A DNA stretch of 64,000 nt, taken from BPGX01 sp035405785 (GTDB lineage Bacteria; Bacteroidota; Bacteroidia; B-17B0; Aurantibacillaceae). The stretch spans positions 124,001 through 188,000 of the forward strand of contig DAONJS010000001.1 of NCBI GenBank assembly GCA_035405785.1. Direction: 5' to 3'. Positions 1-9,566 of the stretch are shown piece by piece (positions within the stretch are counted from its first letter, which is position 1; every line of letters begins with the position of its first letter). The notes beneath the pieces were generated by a model. It did not search any database. It was not told the DNA's origin and was given only the letters and a program-made list of their open reading frames with translations. The translations under genes and the position numbers were made by a program.

Positions 1-433
1 TTTGTGCCCAGTTTACCGTAGAACCATTATCTAAAATAACATCAGTTGAAGCGGGTAGATTACTTAAAGTAGATTGATATAAGGTTAATGTTCCTTTATC
101 TTGTACTCTTAATTTTGCTCCTCCGCTTACCATTAAAGTAGCATTTGAAGCTACTGCAAGATTAGTATTGCTAACGCCATTTCCTACTCTGATTTCAGAG
201 TTAGTTCCGCTTACTGTCCAACCAATTGCAGAAAGTGTAGTACTGCTTACATTTGTAACAACAAATATCTGATTGGGACTTGAAAAATCAGAAGGATTTG
301 TACCACCTGGATTTAATGTCCAACTTGAAAGAGCATTTAATGCTCCGCTTCCTTTGTAGTTGTATACAGATTGAGAATGAAAATTATTTATCATTCCAAT
401 TATTATACCCGATAATAAAACTATCTTTTTCAT
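1..433 (-). CDS. Secreted protein, 3' end outside window (partial)
   Basis: Reading the minus strand from the ATG at 433 gives at least 144 open codons that run off the left edge, so the C-terminus is missing. The first 22 residues (MKKIVLLSGIIIGMINNFHS then Q) look like a signal peptide. The rest is rich in Ser, Thr, Asn and Gly with beta-strand-like alternation, as in Bacteroidota surface proteins that end in a type IX secretion domain. The end of the protein would have to be seen to confirm that. A TAnnTTTG -7 box lies about 46 bases upstream. Function is not recognisable. Confidence 0.75.
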   Translation of the reverse strand, partial: MKKIVLLSGIIIGMINNFHSQSVYNYKGSGALNALSSWTLNPGGTNPSDFSSPNQIFVVTNVSSTTLSAIGWTVSGTNSEIRVGNGVSNTNLAVASNATLMVSGGAKLRVQDKGTLTLYQSTLSNLPASTDVILDNGSTVNWAQ

Positions 434-478
434 AAATTAATTTTTAATGGTTTTACGATATAAGTTTCTTTTTGGTTA

Positions 479-486
479 CAAAGGTA
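479..486 (-). promoter_or_regulatory. Promoter -7 box for the secreted protein
   Basis: On the minus strand this reads TACCTTTG, an exact match to the Bacteroidota -7 consensus TAnnTTTG. No clear -33 TTTG was seen. Confidence 0.55.
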
Positions 487-576
487 AGGAAAATTTCTCT
501 AATAAAAGAGTTTTTATGAAAAGACTTATTTTTTAACATTTTCCAGGCAATTTAATATCATTCAAAAAATTAAACA

Positions 577-584
577 TATCTTTG
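577..584 (+). promoter_or_regulatory. Promoter -7 box of uppS-bamA
   Basis: TATCTTTG matches TAnnTTTG exactly and ends 17 bases before the uppS ATG, so the leader would be only about ten bases. It lies divergent to the -7 box at 479-486. Confidence 0.6.
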
Positions 585-601
585 CAGGGCTTTTTTAATA
601 T

Positions 602-1363
602 ATGGAAGACATTTTAAACAAAATAAAACAAAAAAAAGTACCTATTCACGTAGCCATTATTATGGATGGTAATGGCAGGTGGGCTAAAAAGCAAGGCAAA
701 GATAGAATTGAAGGACATAAGGCAGGGGTAGAATCTGTGAGAAATGCTGTAAAAGCAAGTATAGAATGTGGTGTCAAATATTTAACTCTCTATGCTTTTA
801 GCACTGAAAACTGGAAAAGACCAAAAGAAGAAGTGGATGCTTTAATGGAATTGTTAGTTTTTGCCATTGAAAAAGAAGTACCTGAATTGATGAAAAATAA
901 TATTCGCTTAAATGCTATTGGAAATCTTTCCTCTTTGCCTGAAAAATCACAGCAATCTCTCTATCAATCTATTGAAATTACAAAAAATAATACCTATCTG
1001 ACTCTCACTCTTGCTCTTAGTTATTCTTCAAAATGGGAAATAACAAATGCCTGTAAATTAATTGCTCAAAAAGTGAAGCAAGGGCTATTAAATCCTGAAG
1101 ATATTGATGAATCTACCATTCAGAATCATTTAAATACTGCTAATTTACCTGACCCTGAATTGATTATCAGAACATCTGGAGAATATAGAATTAGTAATTT
1201 TTTATTGTGGCAGGCGGCTTATGCAGAGTTTTACTTTACAACAGTATATTGGCCAGAATTTACAAAAGAAGAGTTTTACAAAGCAATTCTTGACTTCCAA
1301 AAAAGAGAAAGACGCTTTGGAAAAACAAGTGAACAAATCCTTTCTGAAACCTCAAAAAAATAA
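602..1363 (+). CDS. uppS: Isoprenyl transferase (undecaprenyl diphosphate synthase)
   Basis: Cis-prenyltransferase that condenses isopentenyl diphosphate onto farnesyl diphosphate, making the C55 lipid carrier for peptidoglycan and polysaccharide synthesis. Cytosolic or membrane-peripheral. Visible family signatures are MDGNGRW at 21-27 with the metal-binding Asp22, YAFSTENW at 64-71, and RTSGEYRISNFLLWQ at 190-204, which binds the diphosphate. The 253-aa length is normal. At 140-147 the usual (N/S)Y-GGR-W(D/E)I reads SYSSKWEI, so a commonly conserved Arg is Lys. bamA follows 14 bases later, the usual Bacteroidota order, so the two are probably co-transcribed from the box at 577. Confidence 0.95.
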   Translation: MEDILNKIKQKKVPIHVAIIMDGNGRWAKKQGKDRIEGHKAGVESVRNAVKASIECGVKYLTLYAFSTENWKRPKEEVDALMELLVFAIEKEVPELMKNNIRLNAIGNLSSLPEKSQQSLYQSIEITKNNTYLTLTLALSYSSKWEITNACKLIAQKVKQGLLNPEDIDESTIQNHLNTANLPDPELIIRTSGEYRISNFLLWQAAYAEFYFTTVYWPEFTKEEFYKAILDFQKRERRFGKTSEQILSETSKK

Positions 1364-1377
1364 TACTCAACACATTT

Positions 1378-3957
1378 ATGATTTCATTTTTTAATCTAAA
1401 TAAAAAAAGTTATTTTATTTTAATATTACTCATTTTACTTTTTGTTAGTAAATTTTTTGCACAGCAAATATCTACAAGAGAACTATATGAAAGCCCGAAA
1501 AAATATACCATTGGAGGCATTGAAATAGAAGGAACTGAAAATACTGATAAAAATGTTTTAAAATATCTTACAGGATTATTTGTTGGAGATGAAATTCAAA
1601 TACCAGGAGAAAAAATTTCAGATGCTATTAAAAATCTGATGAAACAAGGTATGTTTGATGATGTAAAAATTTATGTAGATAAAATTTTAGAAAATGATAT
1701 TTTTTTGAGAATCGTTGTTCAGGAAAAACCAAGATTATCTAAATTTACTTTTATTGGAAAAATCAAGAAAAGCGAAGCAGATGATATTCGTGAAAAAATT
1801 CGCCTAATTAGAGAAAAAGTAATTACAGATTACACTATCGGAAATATCAAAAATACTATCAAAGAATATTATGTCAATAAAGGATATTATTTTACAGAAG
1901 TGGAAATCACTCAAGAGCCCGATAAGTTGGCAAAAACACCTCATATTATTTTATATATTAAAATTAAAAAAGGGAAAAAAGTAAGGGTGAAAGACATTAA
2001 TTTTTATGGAAATACTGTTCTTTCGTCAGGAAAACTTCGCAGAACAATGAAAGAAACCAAAAGAAAAAGATGGTGGAATCCATTTAATTCAGGAAAATAT
2101 CTGGAAGAAAATTTAGAAAAGGATTTACCTAATATCATTGAAAAATACAATGCCCGCGGTTACAGAGATGCCCGCATCGTAAAAGATACAGTTTACTTTG
2201 TTGAGCCATACAAAGTGAATATTGATATTCATTTGGATGAAGGTCATAAATATTACTTTGGAAAATTTTATTGGTATGGAAATTCAAAATACAGAAGTGG
2301 CCAATTAGATACTATTCTTAACATCAAAGAAGGAGAAGTTTTTAATCAACAAAAGTTAGATCAAAAATTGTTCATGAATCCTAATGGTTACGATATTTCG
2401 TCTTTGTATATGGATGATGGTTATTTGTTTTTTCAAGTTCAGCCTAAAGAAAGACAAATTAGAAATGATACTATTGATTTTGATATTCATATTTATGAAG
2501 GCAAACAAGCCATTATCAATAAAGTGAGTGTAAAAGGTAATGATAAAACAAACGATAAAGTAATTTATAGAGAAATGCGTACAAGACCAGGGCAATTATT
2601 CCGTCGTTCTGATATTATTCGTACTCAAAGAGAATTAGCTCAATTAGGATATTTTGATCCGGAAAAATTTGGTGTAAATCCAGTGCCCAACCCTGCTGAA
2701 GGTACAGTAGATTTAGAATATACCCTTGAAGAAAAACCCAATGATCAGTTGCAATTATCCGGTGGATGGGGTGGTGGAAGAGTTTTAGGAACATTAGGTG
2801 TAGTGTTTAATAATTTTTCTGCTAAAAACTTTTTCAAAAAAGATGCATGGACGCCTTTGCCTAGCGGAGATGGACAAAGATTAAGTATTCAGGCACAAAC
2901 CAATGGAACATTTTATCAATCATATAATATCTCGTTCACAGAACCTTGGTTAGGTGGAAAAAGACCAAATTCATTAACAGGTACAGTATTCTTTACCTCA
3001 TTTGCTCCACTTGGTGTTAAGAAAACAATGAAAGTTGATGGTAAAAAAGTAACTAATCCCAATGCACAATTTATGGATATTATTGGTTCATCAATTGGTT
3101 TTGGTAAGCGATTAAAATGGCCAGATGATTATTTTCAGATTTATACCTCTGCAAATTATAATTATTATCGTTTAAATAAATACTCTTTATTTCAAGGATT
3201 AAGCTCAGGATTTGCTAATGATTTTCATTTTTCATTTAATATCTCTCGTAATTCTATAGATGCTCCTATTTTTCCAAAAAATGGTTCTAACATTTCTATA
3301 ACAGGACAATGGACGCCGCCTTATTCACTTTTTATTTTCAAAAATAGAAACATTTCTGATTTGAGCAATCAAGAAAAGTATAAGTTCATTGAATATCAAA
3401 AATACAAGTTTACTGCAGAATGGTTTACGCAAATTACTAATAAAAAAGCCGCAGAAGGCAAGGAAGCAAGAAATTTGGTGCTTCGTTTAAAAATGGGCTG
3501 GGGATTTTTAGCGTACTACAATAAAAATATCGGTTTTTCGCCCTTTGAAAGATTTTATTTAGGTGGAAGTGGTTTAAGTGGATTCCAAAATTTTGTTTCT
3601 CGTGAAATTATTGCTTTGCGTGGTTATCCTGATAATTCACTTTCTGATAGTTATGGTTCTCCTATTGTAACACGCTATACTGCTGAATTACGATATCCTC
3701 TTACATTGAATCCACAGGCCACCATTTTTGTGTTGGGTTTTGCAGAAGCAGGAAATGCTTTTTCAAAGTTCAAATATTTCAGTCCATTTGATGTGAAAAG
3801 AAGTGCAGGTATTGGTGTTAGAATTTTCTTACCAATGTTTGGCTTATTAGGATTAGATTATGGATGGGGATTTGATAATGTGCATGGTAATCCTGGAATT
3901 GGCAATGGCAAAGGTCAATTTCATTTTACCATTGGCGGATTTTTGGGAGAGTTATAA
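1378..3957 (+). CDS. bamA: Outer membrane protein assembly factor BamA
   Basis: Omp85-family protein that inserts beta-barrel proteins into the outer membrane. A signal peptide ends near residue 30 (KFFAQ then Q). A run of POTRA domains covers about residues 40-460, with repeated phrases such as VRVKDINFYGNTVLSSGKL. The C-terminal barrel (about 470-859) includes the conserved RGYPDNSLSD loop and ends in a beta strand. The 859-aa length fits Bacteroidota BamA. Lies 14 bases after uppS. In many relatives skp/ompH genes follow; here a short unknown gene and a deaminase follow instead. Confidence 0.95.
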   Translation: MISFFNLNKKSYFILILLILLFVSKFFAQQISTRELYESPKKYTIGGIEIEGTENTDKNVLKYLTGLFVGDEIQIPGEKISDAIKNLMKQGMFDDVKIYVDKILENDIFLRIVVQEKPRLSKFTFIGKIKKSEADDIREKIRLIREKVITDYTIGNIKNTIKEYYVNKGYYFTEVEITQEPDKLAKTPHIILYIKIKKGKKVRVKDINFYGNTVLSSGKLRRTMKETKRKRWWNPFNSGKYLEENLEKDLPNIIEKYNARGYRDARIVKDTVYFVEPYKVNIDIHLDEGHKYYFGKFYWYGNSKYRSGQLDTILNIKEGEVFNQQKLDQKLFMNPNGYDISSLYMDDGYLFFQVQPKERQIRNDTIDFDIHIYEGKQAIINKVSVKGNDKTNDKVIYREMRTRPGQLFRRSDIIRTQRELAQLGYFDPEKFGVNPVPNPAEGTVDLEYTLEEKPNDQLQLSGGWGGGRVLGTLGVVFNNFSAKNFFKKDAWTPLPSGDGQRLSIQAQTNGTFYQSYNISFTEPWLGGKRPNSLTGTVFFTSFAPLGVKKTMKVDGKKVTNPNAQFMDIIGSSIGFGKRLKWPDDYFQIYTSANYNYYRLNKYSLFQGLSSGFANDFHFSFNISRNSIDAPIFPKNGSNISITGQWTPPYSLFIFKNRNISDLSNQEKYKFIEYQKYKFTAEWFTQITNKKAAEGKEARNLVLRLKMGWGFLAYYNKNIGFSPFERFYLGGSGLSGFQNFVSREIIALRGYPDNSLSDSYGSPIVTRYTAELRYPLTLNPQATIFVLGFAEAGNAFSKFKYFSPFDVKRSAGIGVRIFLPMFGLLGLDYGWGFDNVHGNPGIGNGKGQFHFTIGGFLGEL

Positions 3958-3979
3958 TTTTTTTGTAATTATTATTTGC

Positions 3980-4207
3980 ATGAAATATCAATTTAAAATA
4001 AGATTTAATACGCATTATAAAGAAACAAATAATTTATACTGGCGAGTTCTTATCAATGATGTAGAACATTTGTTTTCAGATATAATAATCAGAAACAAAG
4101 AAGTAAAAACAATAACACATTATTTGCCTACTGGTGAACAAAAATGGAGTATTTATTGCGAAAGCGATAACTATAAAATTGAAAATTCTACTATCATTAT
4201 TGAATAA
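3980..4207 (+). CDS. Hypothetical 75-aa protein
   Basis: Small soluble protein without signal peptide or membrane segment. The longer open frame starts inside bamA; the ATG at 3980, 22 bases after the bamA stop, is the more sensible start (MKYQFKIRFNTHYKETNNLY). The residue pattern suggests a small beta-rich fold: alternating strands such as YWRVLINDVEH and KWSIYCESDNYKIE. No family recognised. The guanine deaminase-like gene follows 11 bases later, so it probably belongs to that run of genes. Confidence 0.6.
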   Translation: MKYQFKIRFNTHYKETNNLYWRVLINDVEHLFSDIIIRNKEVKTITHYLPTGEQKWSIYCESDNYKIENSTIIIE

Positions 4208-4218
4208 AAAATTGAAAT

Positions 4219-4701
4219 ATGGAAAAAGAAAAAGATTGGCATAAATACTGGATGGAAAGGGCTATTCAATTATCTATTGAAAATGTTGATAGAGGTGGAG
4301 GTCCATTTGGTGCAGTGATAGTAAAAGACAATCAGTTGATAGCAGAAGGATATAATCAAGTTACAAAACTAAATGACCCTACAATGCACGCAGAAGTAAT
4401 GGCTATCAGAGAAGCGTGCAAAAAATTAAATACTTTTGATTTGAGTGGATGTGTTATCTATACATCCTGTGAACCTTGCCCGATGTGTTTAGGGGCTGTT
4501 TATTGGGCAAGAATTTCTGAAATGTATTTTGCTAATACCAAACAAGATGCTGATTCTATCGGTTTTTCAGATGATTTTATTTACAAAGAAATTGAAAAAC
4601 CATACTCGCTACGAACTTTAAAAACTCATCAGATTTTGAGAGAGAAAGCATTAGTGGCATTTGAAAAATGGAAATTAAAAGAAGATAAAACGCTTTATTA
4701 A
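4219..4701 (+). CDS. guaD: Guanine deaminase-like nucleoside deaminase
   Basis: Zinc hydrolase of the cytidine deaminase fold. The likely reaction is guanine to xanthine plus ammonia in purine salvage. Zinc ligands are His57 in HAEV (with catalytic Glu59), and Cys87 and Cys90 in CEPCPMC. The phrases GGGPFGAVIVKD, SCEPCPMCLGAVYWAR and the ending AFEKWKLKEDKTLY resemble Bacillus GuaD more than the tRNA deaminase TadA, including the C-terminal segment that swaps between subunits. TadA remains the main alternative. Its stop codon directly abuts the ATG of the next gene. Confidence 0.8.
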   Translation: MEKEKDWHKYWMERAIQLSIENVDRGGGPFGAVIVKDNQLIAEGYNQVTKLNDPTMHAEVMAIREACKKLNTFDLSGCVIYTSCEPCPMCLGAVYWARISEMYFANTKQDADSIGFSDDFIYKEIEKPYSLRTLKTHQILREKALVAFEKWKLKEDKTLY

Positions 4702-5478
4702 ATGTCAAAAGATTTGGATAAATTATCTGTAGTAATTATTACTTTTAATGAAGAAAAAAATATCAAAAGATGTATAGAGAGCGTTTTGCCCATTGCAGAT
4801 GAAATTGTGATATTAGATTCTGGAAGCATTGATAAAACAAAGGAAATAGCATATTCATACAGTCAAGTTAAATTTTTTGAACATCCCTTTGATGGACATA
4901 TCCAACAAAAAAACAGAGCCAAAGATTTAGCAACTTATGATTGGGTATTAAGTTTAGATGCGGACGAGGCATTAGATGATGTGTTATTAAACAACATTCA
5001 GAAAATAAAAGGAAAATGGGACATGCAAGGTTATTATATGAATAGAATGACGAATTATTGTGGGCATTGGGTAAGACATTCAAATTGGTATCCTGATAGA
5101 AAATTGCGTTTGTGGAATAGAAACAAAGGTGAATGGAGAGGTATCAATCCACATGATAAATTTGAAATGTTTGAAGGAGATAAAGTAACAGGATATTTGA
5201 AGGGCAATATACTCCATTATAGTTACTATACTTTAGATGACCACTATAAACAAGTAAATTATTTTACAGATATTGCTTCAAAAGCTTATTTTGAAAAGGG
5301 GATTAAAGCATACTGGTGGAATTTAATTATTAATCCTGTTGCAAAATTTATAGACCATTATATTTTACACCTTGGATTTTTAGATGGAATTGCAGGATGG
5401 CACATAGCAAGGATTTCAGCTTATGCTACATATTTAAAGTATAAAAAAATTTTACAACTACAGAATAGGAAAAATTAG
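4702..5478 (+). CDS. Family 2 glycosyltransferase (LPS core type)
   Basis: Cytosolic GT-A glycosyltransferase that adds a sugar to an envelope glycan or lipid. The N-terminus LSVVIITFNEEKNIKRCIES is typical of GT2. The LDADEAL motif near residue 90 gives the metal-binding acidic cluster. The layout resembles the WaaE/KdtX branch that adds glucose to lipopolysaccharide heptose; acceptor and donor cannot be read from the sequence. No clear membrane helices. It starts immediately after the deaminase stop codon (TAAATG), suggesting translational coupling. Confidence 0.85.
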   Translation: MSKDLDKLSVVIITFNEEKNIKRCIESVLPIADEIVILDSGSIDKTKEIAYSYSQVKFFEHPFDGHIQQKNRAKDLATYDWVLSLDADEALDDVLLNNIQKIKGKWDMQGYYMNRMTNYCGHWVRHSNWYPDRKLRLWNRNKGEWRGINPHDKFEMFEGDKVTGYLKGNILHYSYYTLDDHYKQVNYFTDIASKAYFEKGIKAYWWNLIINPVAKFIDHYILHLGFLDGIAGWHIARISAYATYLKYKKILQLQNRKN

Positions 5479-5526
5479 TTAGATTTTTAATTCTGGGATT
5501 TTTGTGTGAAAGGTATATTTTTTCCC

Positions 5527-5558
5527 TTTCATCAAGTGCAAAATAAATAATACATTTG
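5527..5558 (+). promoter_or_regulatory. Promoter of the PfkB kinase gene
   Basis: TACATTTG at 5551-5558 is an exact -7 box. A weak -33 candidate, TTTC, lies 20 bases upstream. Transcription would start about 6-7 bases before the ATG at 5571, a nearly leaderless mRNA. The box also explains why the TTG inside it (5556) is not a start codon. Confidence 0.6.
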
Positions 5559-5570
5559 CCAAAAAAAATT

Positions 5571-6512
5571 ATGAGTTTATTAGTTATTGGAACAGTGGCT
5601 TTTGATGCTATTGAAACACCTTTTGGTAAAACAGACAAAATAGTAGGTGGTGCTGCAAGTTTTATTTCCCTTGCCGCATCTTATTATTATCCAGATATTC
5701 ATCTTGTATCAGTAGTAGGTGATGATTATGACCAAAATTTTTTAAAACTCTTACAATCCAAAGGTATTGATCTTTCGGGTCTTCAAGTGAAAAAAGGAGA
5801 AAAATCTTTCTTCTGGAAAGGAAAATATCACATTGATATGAATAGCAGAGACACATTAGATACTCAACTTAATGTTTTATCTTCATTTGATCCTATTGTC
5901 CCCGAAAAAGCAAAAAATGCTGAATTTGTAATGCTCGGAAATCTTATGCCTTCTCTTCAAATGAAAGTTTTAAATCAATTATCACGCCGTCCAAAACTGA
6001 TAATGATGGATACTATGAACTTTTGGATGCAAACAGCAATGGATGACTTGAAAAAAGTACTATCTGAAGTGGATATACTAACTATTAATGATGAAGAAGC
6101 AAGATTGCTCACAAATACATACTCTTTGAAAAAAGCCGCAAAGGATATTTTGAAAATGGGACCAAAAATTTTAATTATCAAAAAAGGCGAACACGGTGCA
6201 TTGTTGTTTCACGATAATGAAGTGTTTTTTGCACCAGCTTTACCATTAGAAGAAGTGTTTGACCCTACAGGTGCAGGAGATAGTTTTGCAGGCGGAATGA
6301 TTGGCTATTTAAGCAGAACAAAAGATTTATCTTTTGAAAACTTAAAACGAGCAATTATTGTTGGTTCTGCAATGGCAAGTTTTACAGTAGAAAAATTTGG
6401 AACAGAAGCATTACAAAATCTAACCCCCATTAAAATTCATAACAGAATTCAGGAGTTTGTGAAATTGAGTAGTTTTGAAATGAAATTTGAATTATCTAAT
6501 CAAGAAGTTTAG
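5571..6512 (+). CDS. PfkB-family carbohydrate or nucleoside kinase
   Basis: Ribokinase-fold kinase that phosphorylates a sugar or nucleoside with ATP. The N-terminus MSLLVIGTVAFDAIETPFG and VGGAASFISLAAS match the PfkB N-terminal signature. FDPTGAGDSFAGGMIGYL near residue 240 is the C-terminal PfkB signature with the catalytic Asp and anion hole. Start taken at ATG 5571; the upstream TTG lies inside the promoter. The 313-aa length is normal. The substrate cannot be assigned; in Bacteroidota this branch is often just called sugar kinase. The next gene starts 2 bases after its stop. Confidence 0.88.
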   Translation: MSLLVIGTVAFDAIETPFGKTDKIVGGAASFISLAASYYYPDIHLVSVVGDDYDQNFLKLLQSKGIDLSGLQVKKGEKSFFWKGKYHIDMNSRDTLDTQLNVLSSFDPIVPEKAKNAEFVMLGNLMPSLQMKVLNQLSRRPKLIMMDTMNFWMQTAMDDLKKVLSEVDILTINDEEARLLTNTYSLKKAAKDILKMGPKILIIKKGEHGALLFHDNEVFFAPALPLEEVFDPTGAGDSFAGGMIGYLSRTKDLSFENLKRAIIVGSAMASFTVEKFGTEALQNLTPIKIHNRIQEFVKLSSFEMKFELSNQEV

Positions 6513-6514
6513 TA

Positions 6515-6769
6515 ATGCGACAAAAATTAGATTTTACGCAAAAAGTAACTATTCCAAATAATTTGAAATTGCTTTTCTGGGATTGTCCTGACAATACAAC
6601 TTTTCTTGAAAAATATATCAAGCGTGTTTTAGATTATGGAAATTTTGAAGAAATAAAATTTGTATTCCATCAATATCCCAAAGAAACATTTCACATTGCA
6701 ATGAAATACAAAGGTATTCGCAGAGGTGTAAAATTTTGGATTAAAGAATGGAACATTATAAAAAATTAA
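6515..6769 (+). CDS. Small hypothetical protein, resembles DUF6922
   Basis: 84-aa soluble protein with the pattern LLFWDCPDN, a region rich in Tyr and Lys, and a final GVKFWIKEW. This resembles DUF6922-type proteins of Bacteroidota (LFWD near the start, FW near the end), which often sit by nucleotidyltransferase or toxin-antitoxin genes. No partner of that kind is adjacent here; the gene starts 2 bases after the PfkB kinase and is probably co-transcribed with it. Function unknown. The family match is from memory and is tentative. Confidence 0.6.
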   Translation: MRQKLDFTQKVTIPNNLKLLFWDCPDNTTFLEKYIKRVLDYGNFEEIKFVFHQYPKETFHIAMKYKGIRRGVKFWIKEWNIIKN

Positions 6770-6839
6770 ATTTGACAATTTAATCATCAATTACAAAAGA
6801 ACAGAACAATAAAGTTTGTTAGAAAAATAAATTCATTTT

Positions 6840-8210
6840 ATGAAAGCACAAACAGCAAGAGGCACAAGAGATTTTTCGCCTATTGAAGTCAAAAAGAGAA
6901 ACTATATTATTGAAACCATTAAAAGATATTTTGAATTATACGGTTATCAACCTATTGAAACACCTGCTATTGAAAATCTTTCTACATTAACTGGAAAATA
7001 CGGAGAAGAAGGCGATCAATTGCTTTTCAAAATTTTAAACTCTCGTTTGCATGAAAGTAAAAACAAAGACCTTTTATTGAGTGAATTTTCTAAAATGCTT
7101 GAAAAACCATACAATTCAGAACACATTACCGAAAGAGCATTACGATATGATTTAACAGTTCCATTTGCAAGATATGTAGCACAATACAGACACACTATTA
7201 CTTTTCCATTTAAGAGATATCAAATTCAACCTGTATGGAGAGCAGATAAGCCACAAAAAGGCAGATACAGAGAATTTGTTCAATGTGATGCAGATGTGAT
7301 AGGTACATCATCGCTCTTGATGGAAGTAGAACTCATTCAATTAATCAATGATGTTTTTTCTTCACTAAAAATCCCTGTTACGCTTAAAATCAACAATAGA
7401 AAAATCATTGCAGGAATTATTGAAAGTATTGGTGCTTCTGAATACTTTAATGAACTCGTAGTTTTAATTGACAAATTAGATAAAGCAGATGTTGATACTG
7501 TAAAATCAGAAATGTTGAAATTAGGATTGAATGAAAATCAAATTAATAAATTATTTGATTATATCTTATTGAAAAATGATAATTTTGAAAAATTAGAATC
7601 TCTGAAAAGCATTGATAATACTACTTTGCAAAAAGGTATAGATGAAATTTATTACATTTTGAATTTTTATAGACAAAATTTATTAAACATAAAATTAGAT
7701 TTTGATGTAACATTAGCAAGAGGATTAAATTATTATACAGGATGTATTTTTGAAGCAAAAGCAAATGTGGGCAACTTATCATCAAGTATTTTAGGAGGTG
7801 GACGTTATGATGACTTAACTGGAATATTTGATTTTCCAGGTGTTAGCGGCGTAGGCATTTCTTTTGGTATTGATAGAATTTATGATGTAATGTCCGAAGC
7901 AAATTTATTTCCTGAACATCTCAATAATTTTCCACCAGCAAAAGTTTTACTTGTTTTTATGGATGAGGCACAAATTACTTACGCTTTTCAAATTGCTCAA
8001 TTATTAAGAAAGGATTATATATCTGCAGAAGTATATCATCAAAAAGATAAATTGAAAAAGTGTTTTGAATATGCTTCTAAAAAAGGATTTCAATATGTCG
8101 GAATTATTGGTGAACAAGAACAACAAAATAAAAGTATTGCATTAAAAGACATTACATGTGGTCAGCAAGAAAATTTAGATTTATCACAACTGATTGAAAA
8201 ATTAAAATAG
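6840..8210 (+). CDS. hisS: Histidyl-tRNA synthetase
   Basis: Class II aminoacyl-tRNA synthetase that charges tRNA-His. The start QTARGTRDFSP is typical. Motif 2 is in FKRYQIQPVWRADKPQKGRY with the catalytic Arg, the histidine-binding signature is ARGLNYYTGCIFEA near residue 297, and motif 3 is GVGISFGIDRIYDVM. A C-terminal anticodon-binding domain begins near residue 360. The 456-aa length is normal. The next gene starts 1 base after its stop. Confidence 0.96.
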   Translation: MKAQTARGTRDFSPIEVKKRNYIIETIKRYFELYGYQPIETPAIENLSTLTGKYGEEGDQLLFKILNSRLHESKNKDLLLSEFSKMLEKPYNSEHITERALRYDLTVPFARYVAQYRHTITFPFKRYQIQPVWRADKPQKGRYREFVQCDADVIGTSSLLMEVELIQLINDVFSSLKIPVTLKINNRKIIAGIIESIGASEYFNELVVLIDKLDKADVDTVKSEMLKLGLNENQINKLFDYILLKNDNFEKLESLKSIDNTTLQKGIDEIYYILNFYRQNLLNIKLDFDVTLARGLNYYTGCIFEAKANVGNLSSSILGGGRYDDLTGIFDFPGVSGVGISFGIDRIYDVMSEANLFPEHLNNFPPAKVLLVFMDEAQITYAFQIAQLLRKDYISAEVYHQKDKLKKCFEYASKKGFQYVGIIGEQEQQNKSIALKDITCGQQENLDLSQLIEKLK

Positions 8211-8211
8211 T

Positions 8212-9435
8212 ATGAATACATTAGATTCAACAGACATTGCTATCATAGGAGGCGGAATTATTGGCTGTGCAGTAGCTTACAAAATGTCTTTGTATTTTCC
8301 TGATAAAAAAATTGTATTGATTGAAAAAGAGTCCGAATTAGCCAAACATCAAACAGGCAGAAACTCTGGTGTTATACATTCAGGCATTTATTACAAGCCA
8401 GGTTCTTACAAAGCCATCAATTGTGTAAAAGGCAGAAGAGAATTAGTTGCCTTTGCAAAAGAGCATAAAATACCACATGATGTTTGCGGAAAAATTATTG
8501 TTGCTACGGATGAAAAAGAATTGCCACATCTTAATAAAGTTTTTCAAAATGGATTAGCAAATGATGTTGAAGGTATTGAAATGATTGATAGCAATAGAAT
8601 TAAAGAAATAGAACCAAACTGCGAAGGAATTAAAGCTATTTATGTGCCATGCACTGGAATAATTGATTTTCCTGCGGCCGCAAGAAAAATGGCAGAGTTG
8701 ATGAAAAACAGAAATACTCAAAATAATATTTTACTAAATACTGCAACATCACACTTAGAACAAAATGAAAATGAAGTTATCATTCATACTAACAAAGGTA
8801 TTATTAAGTCAAAATATGCAATTGTTTGTGCAGGATTGCAAGCAGATAGATTAGCAGGAAAAAAGGTTACTCAAAGTAAAGTTGCTATTGTTGGATTTAG
8901 AGGTGATTATTATGACTTAACACCTGAAGCAGTGAACAAAGTCAGGAATTTAATTTACCCTGTGCCCAATCCACAATTTCCATTTTTAGGTGTGCATTTT
9001 ACAAGAATGATACATGGTGGAGTAGAATGTGGTCCTAATGCTGTATTTGTATTTGCAAGAGAAGGATATTCGAAAACAGCATTTAGTTTGAAAGACACAG
9101 TAGAAGCATTTTCATTTAAAGGTACATGGAAATTTTTTGCAAAGCACTGGAAATTTGGCATTGATGAATACAGAGGAGCATTTAGTAAAAAGTTTTTTTT
9201 GAAAAGATTACAAAAACTTATTCCGTCATTAAAAATGGATGATATTGTGCCATCTCGTTGTGGTATTAGGGCAATGGCATTAGATGAAAATGGTAATATG
9301 TTGGATGATTTTTATATGAAACCAGATGGAAGAATTTTGCATGTTATCAATTCGCCTTCTCCTGCCGCAACTGCTGGAATGGCTTATGGAGAAGAAATTG
9401 TAAAAACCGCCATTAGAGATTTGAATATTAAATGA
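8212..9435 (+). CDS. lhgO: L-2-hydroxyglutarate oxidase
   Basis: FAD-dependent enzyme of the DAO family that oxidises L-2-hydroxyglutarate to 2-oxoglutarate, passing electrons to the respiratory chain or oxygen. The dinucleotide-binding motif IIGGGIIGCAVAYKM lies near residues 11-25. The family signature HQTGRNSGVIHSGIYY and the C-terminal INSPSPAATAGMAYGE are clear. The 407-aa length is normal. It follows hisS by one base, so the two are probably co-transcribed although functionally unrelated. Confidence 0.92.
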   Translation: MNTLDSTDIAIIGGGIIGCAVAYKMSLYFPDKKIVLIEKESELAKHQTGRNSGVIHSGIYYKPGSYKAINCVKGRRELVAFAKEHKIPHDVCGKIIVATDEKELPHLNKVFQNGLANDVEGIEMIDSNRIKEIEPNCEGIKAIYVPCTGIIDFPAAARKMAELMKNRNTQNNILLNTATSHLEQNENEVIIHTNKGIIKSKYAIVCAGLQADRLAGKKVTQSKVAIVGFRGDYYDLTPEAVNKVRNLIYPVPNPQFPFLGVHFTRMIHGGVECGPNAVFVFAREGYSKTAFSLKDTVEAFSFKGTWKFFAKHWKFGIDEYRGAFSKKFFLKRLQKLIPSLKMDDIVPSRCGIRAMALDENGNMLDDFYMKPDGRILHVINSPSPAATAGMAYGEEIVKTAIRDLNIK

Positions 9436-9455
9436 AAATTTAAATATGAATTATT

Positions 9456-9533
9456 GTTACTATTCGCTTAAAATTAAACTTTGCGTCTCTGCGCCTTCGC
9501 GGTAAAAAATTTAATTAGTGGATGAGTAGTAAC
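9456..9533. repeat. Dispersed CTTTGCGTCTCTGCG repeat with inverted ends
   Basis: A 78-bp copy bounded by GTTACTA (9456-9462) and TAGTAAC (9527-9533), containing ACTTTGCGTCTCTGCGCC and CGCGGTAAAAAATTTAA. Related copies lie near 10385, 22956, 40058 (reverse), 52751, 54049 and 56648, always between genes. No coding potential. Confidence 0.7.
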
Positions 9534-9566
9534 ATAACTTATAATTAAAAATAAAAATTCTATAAA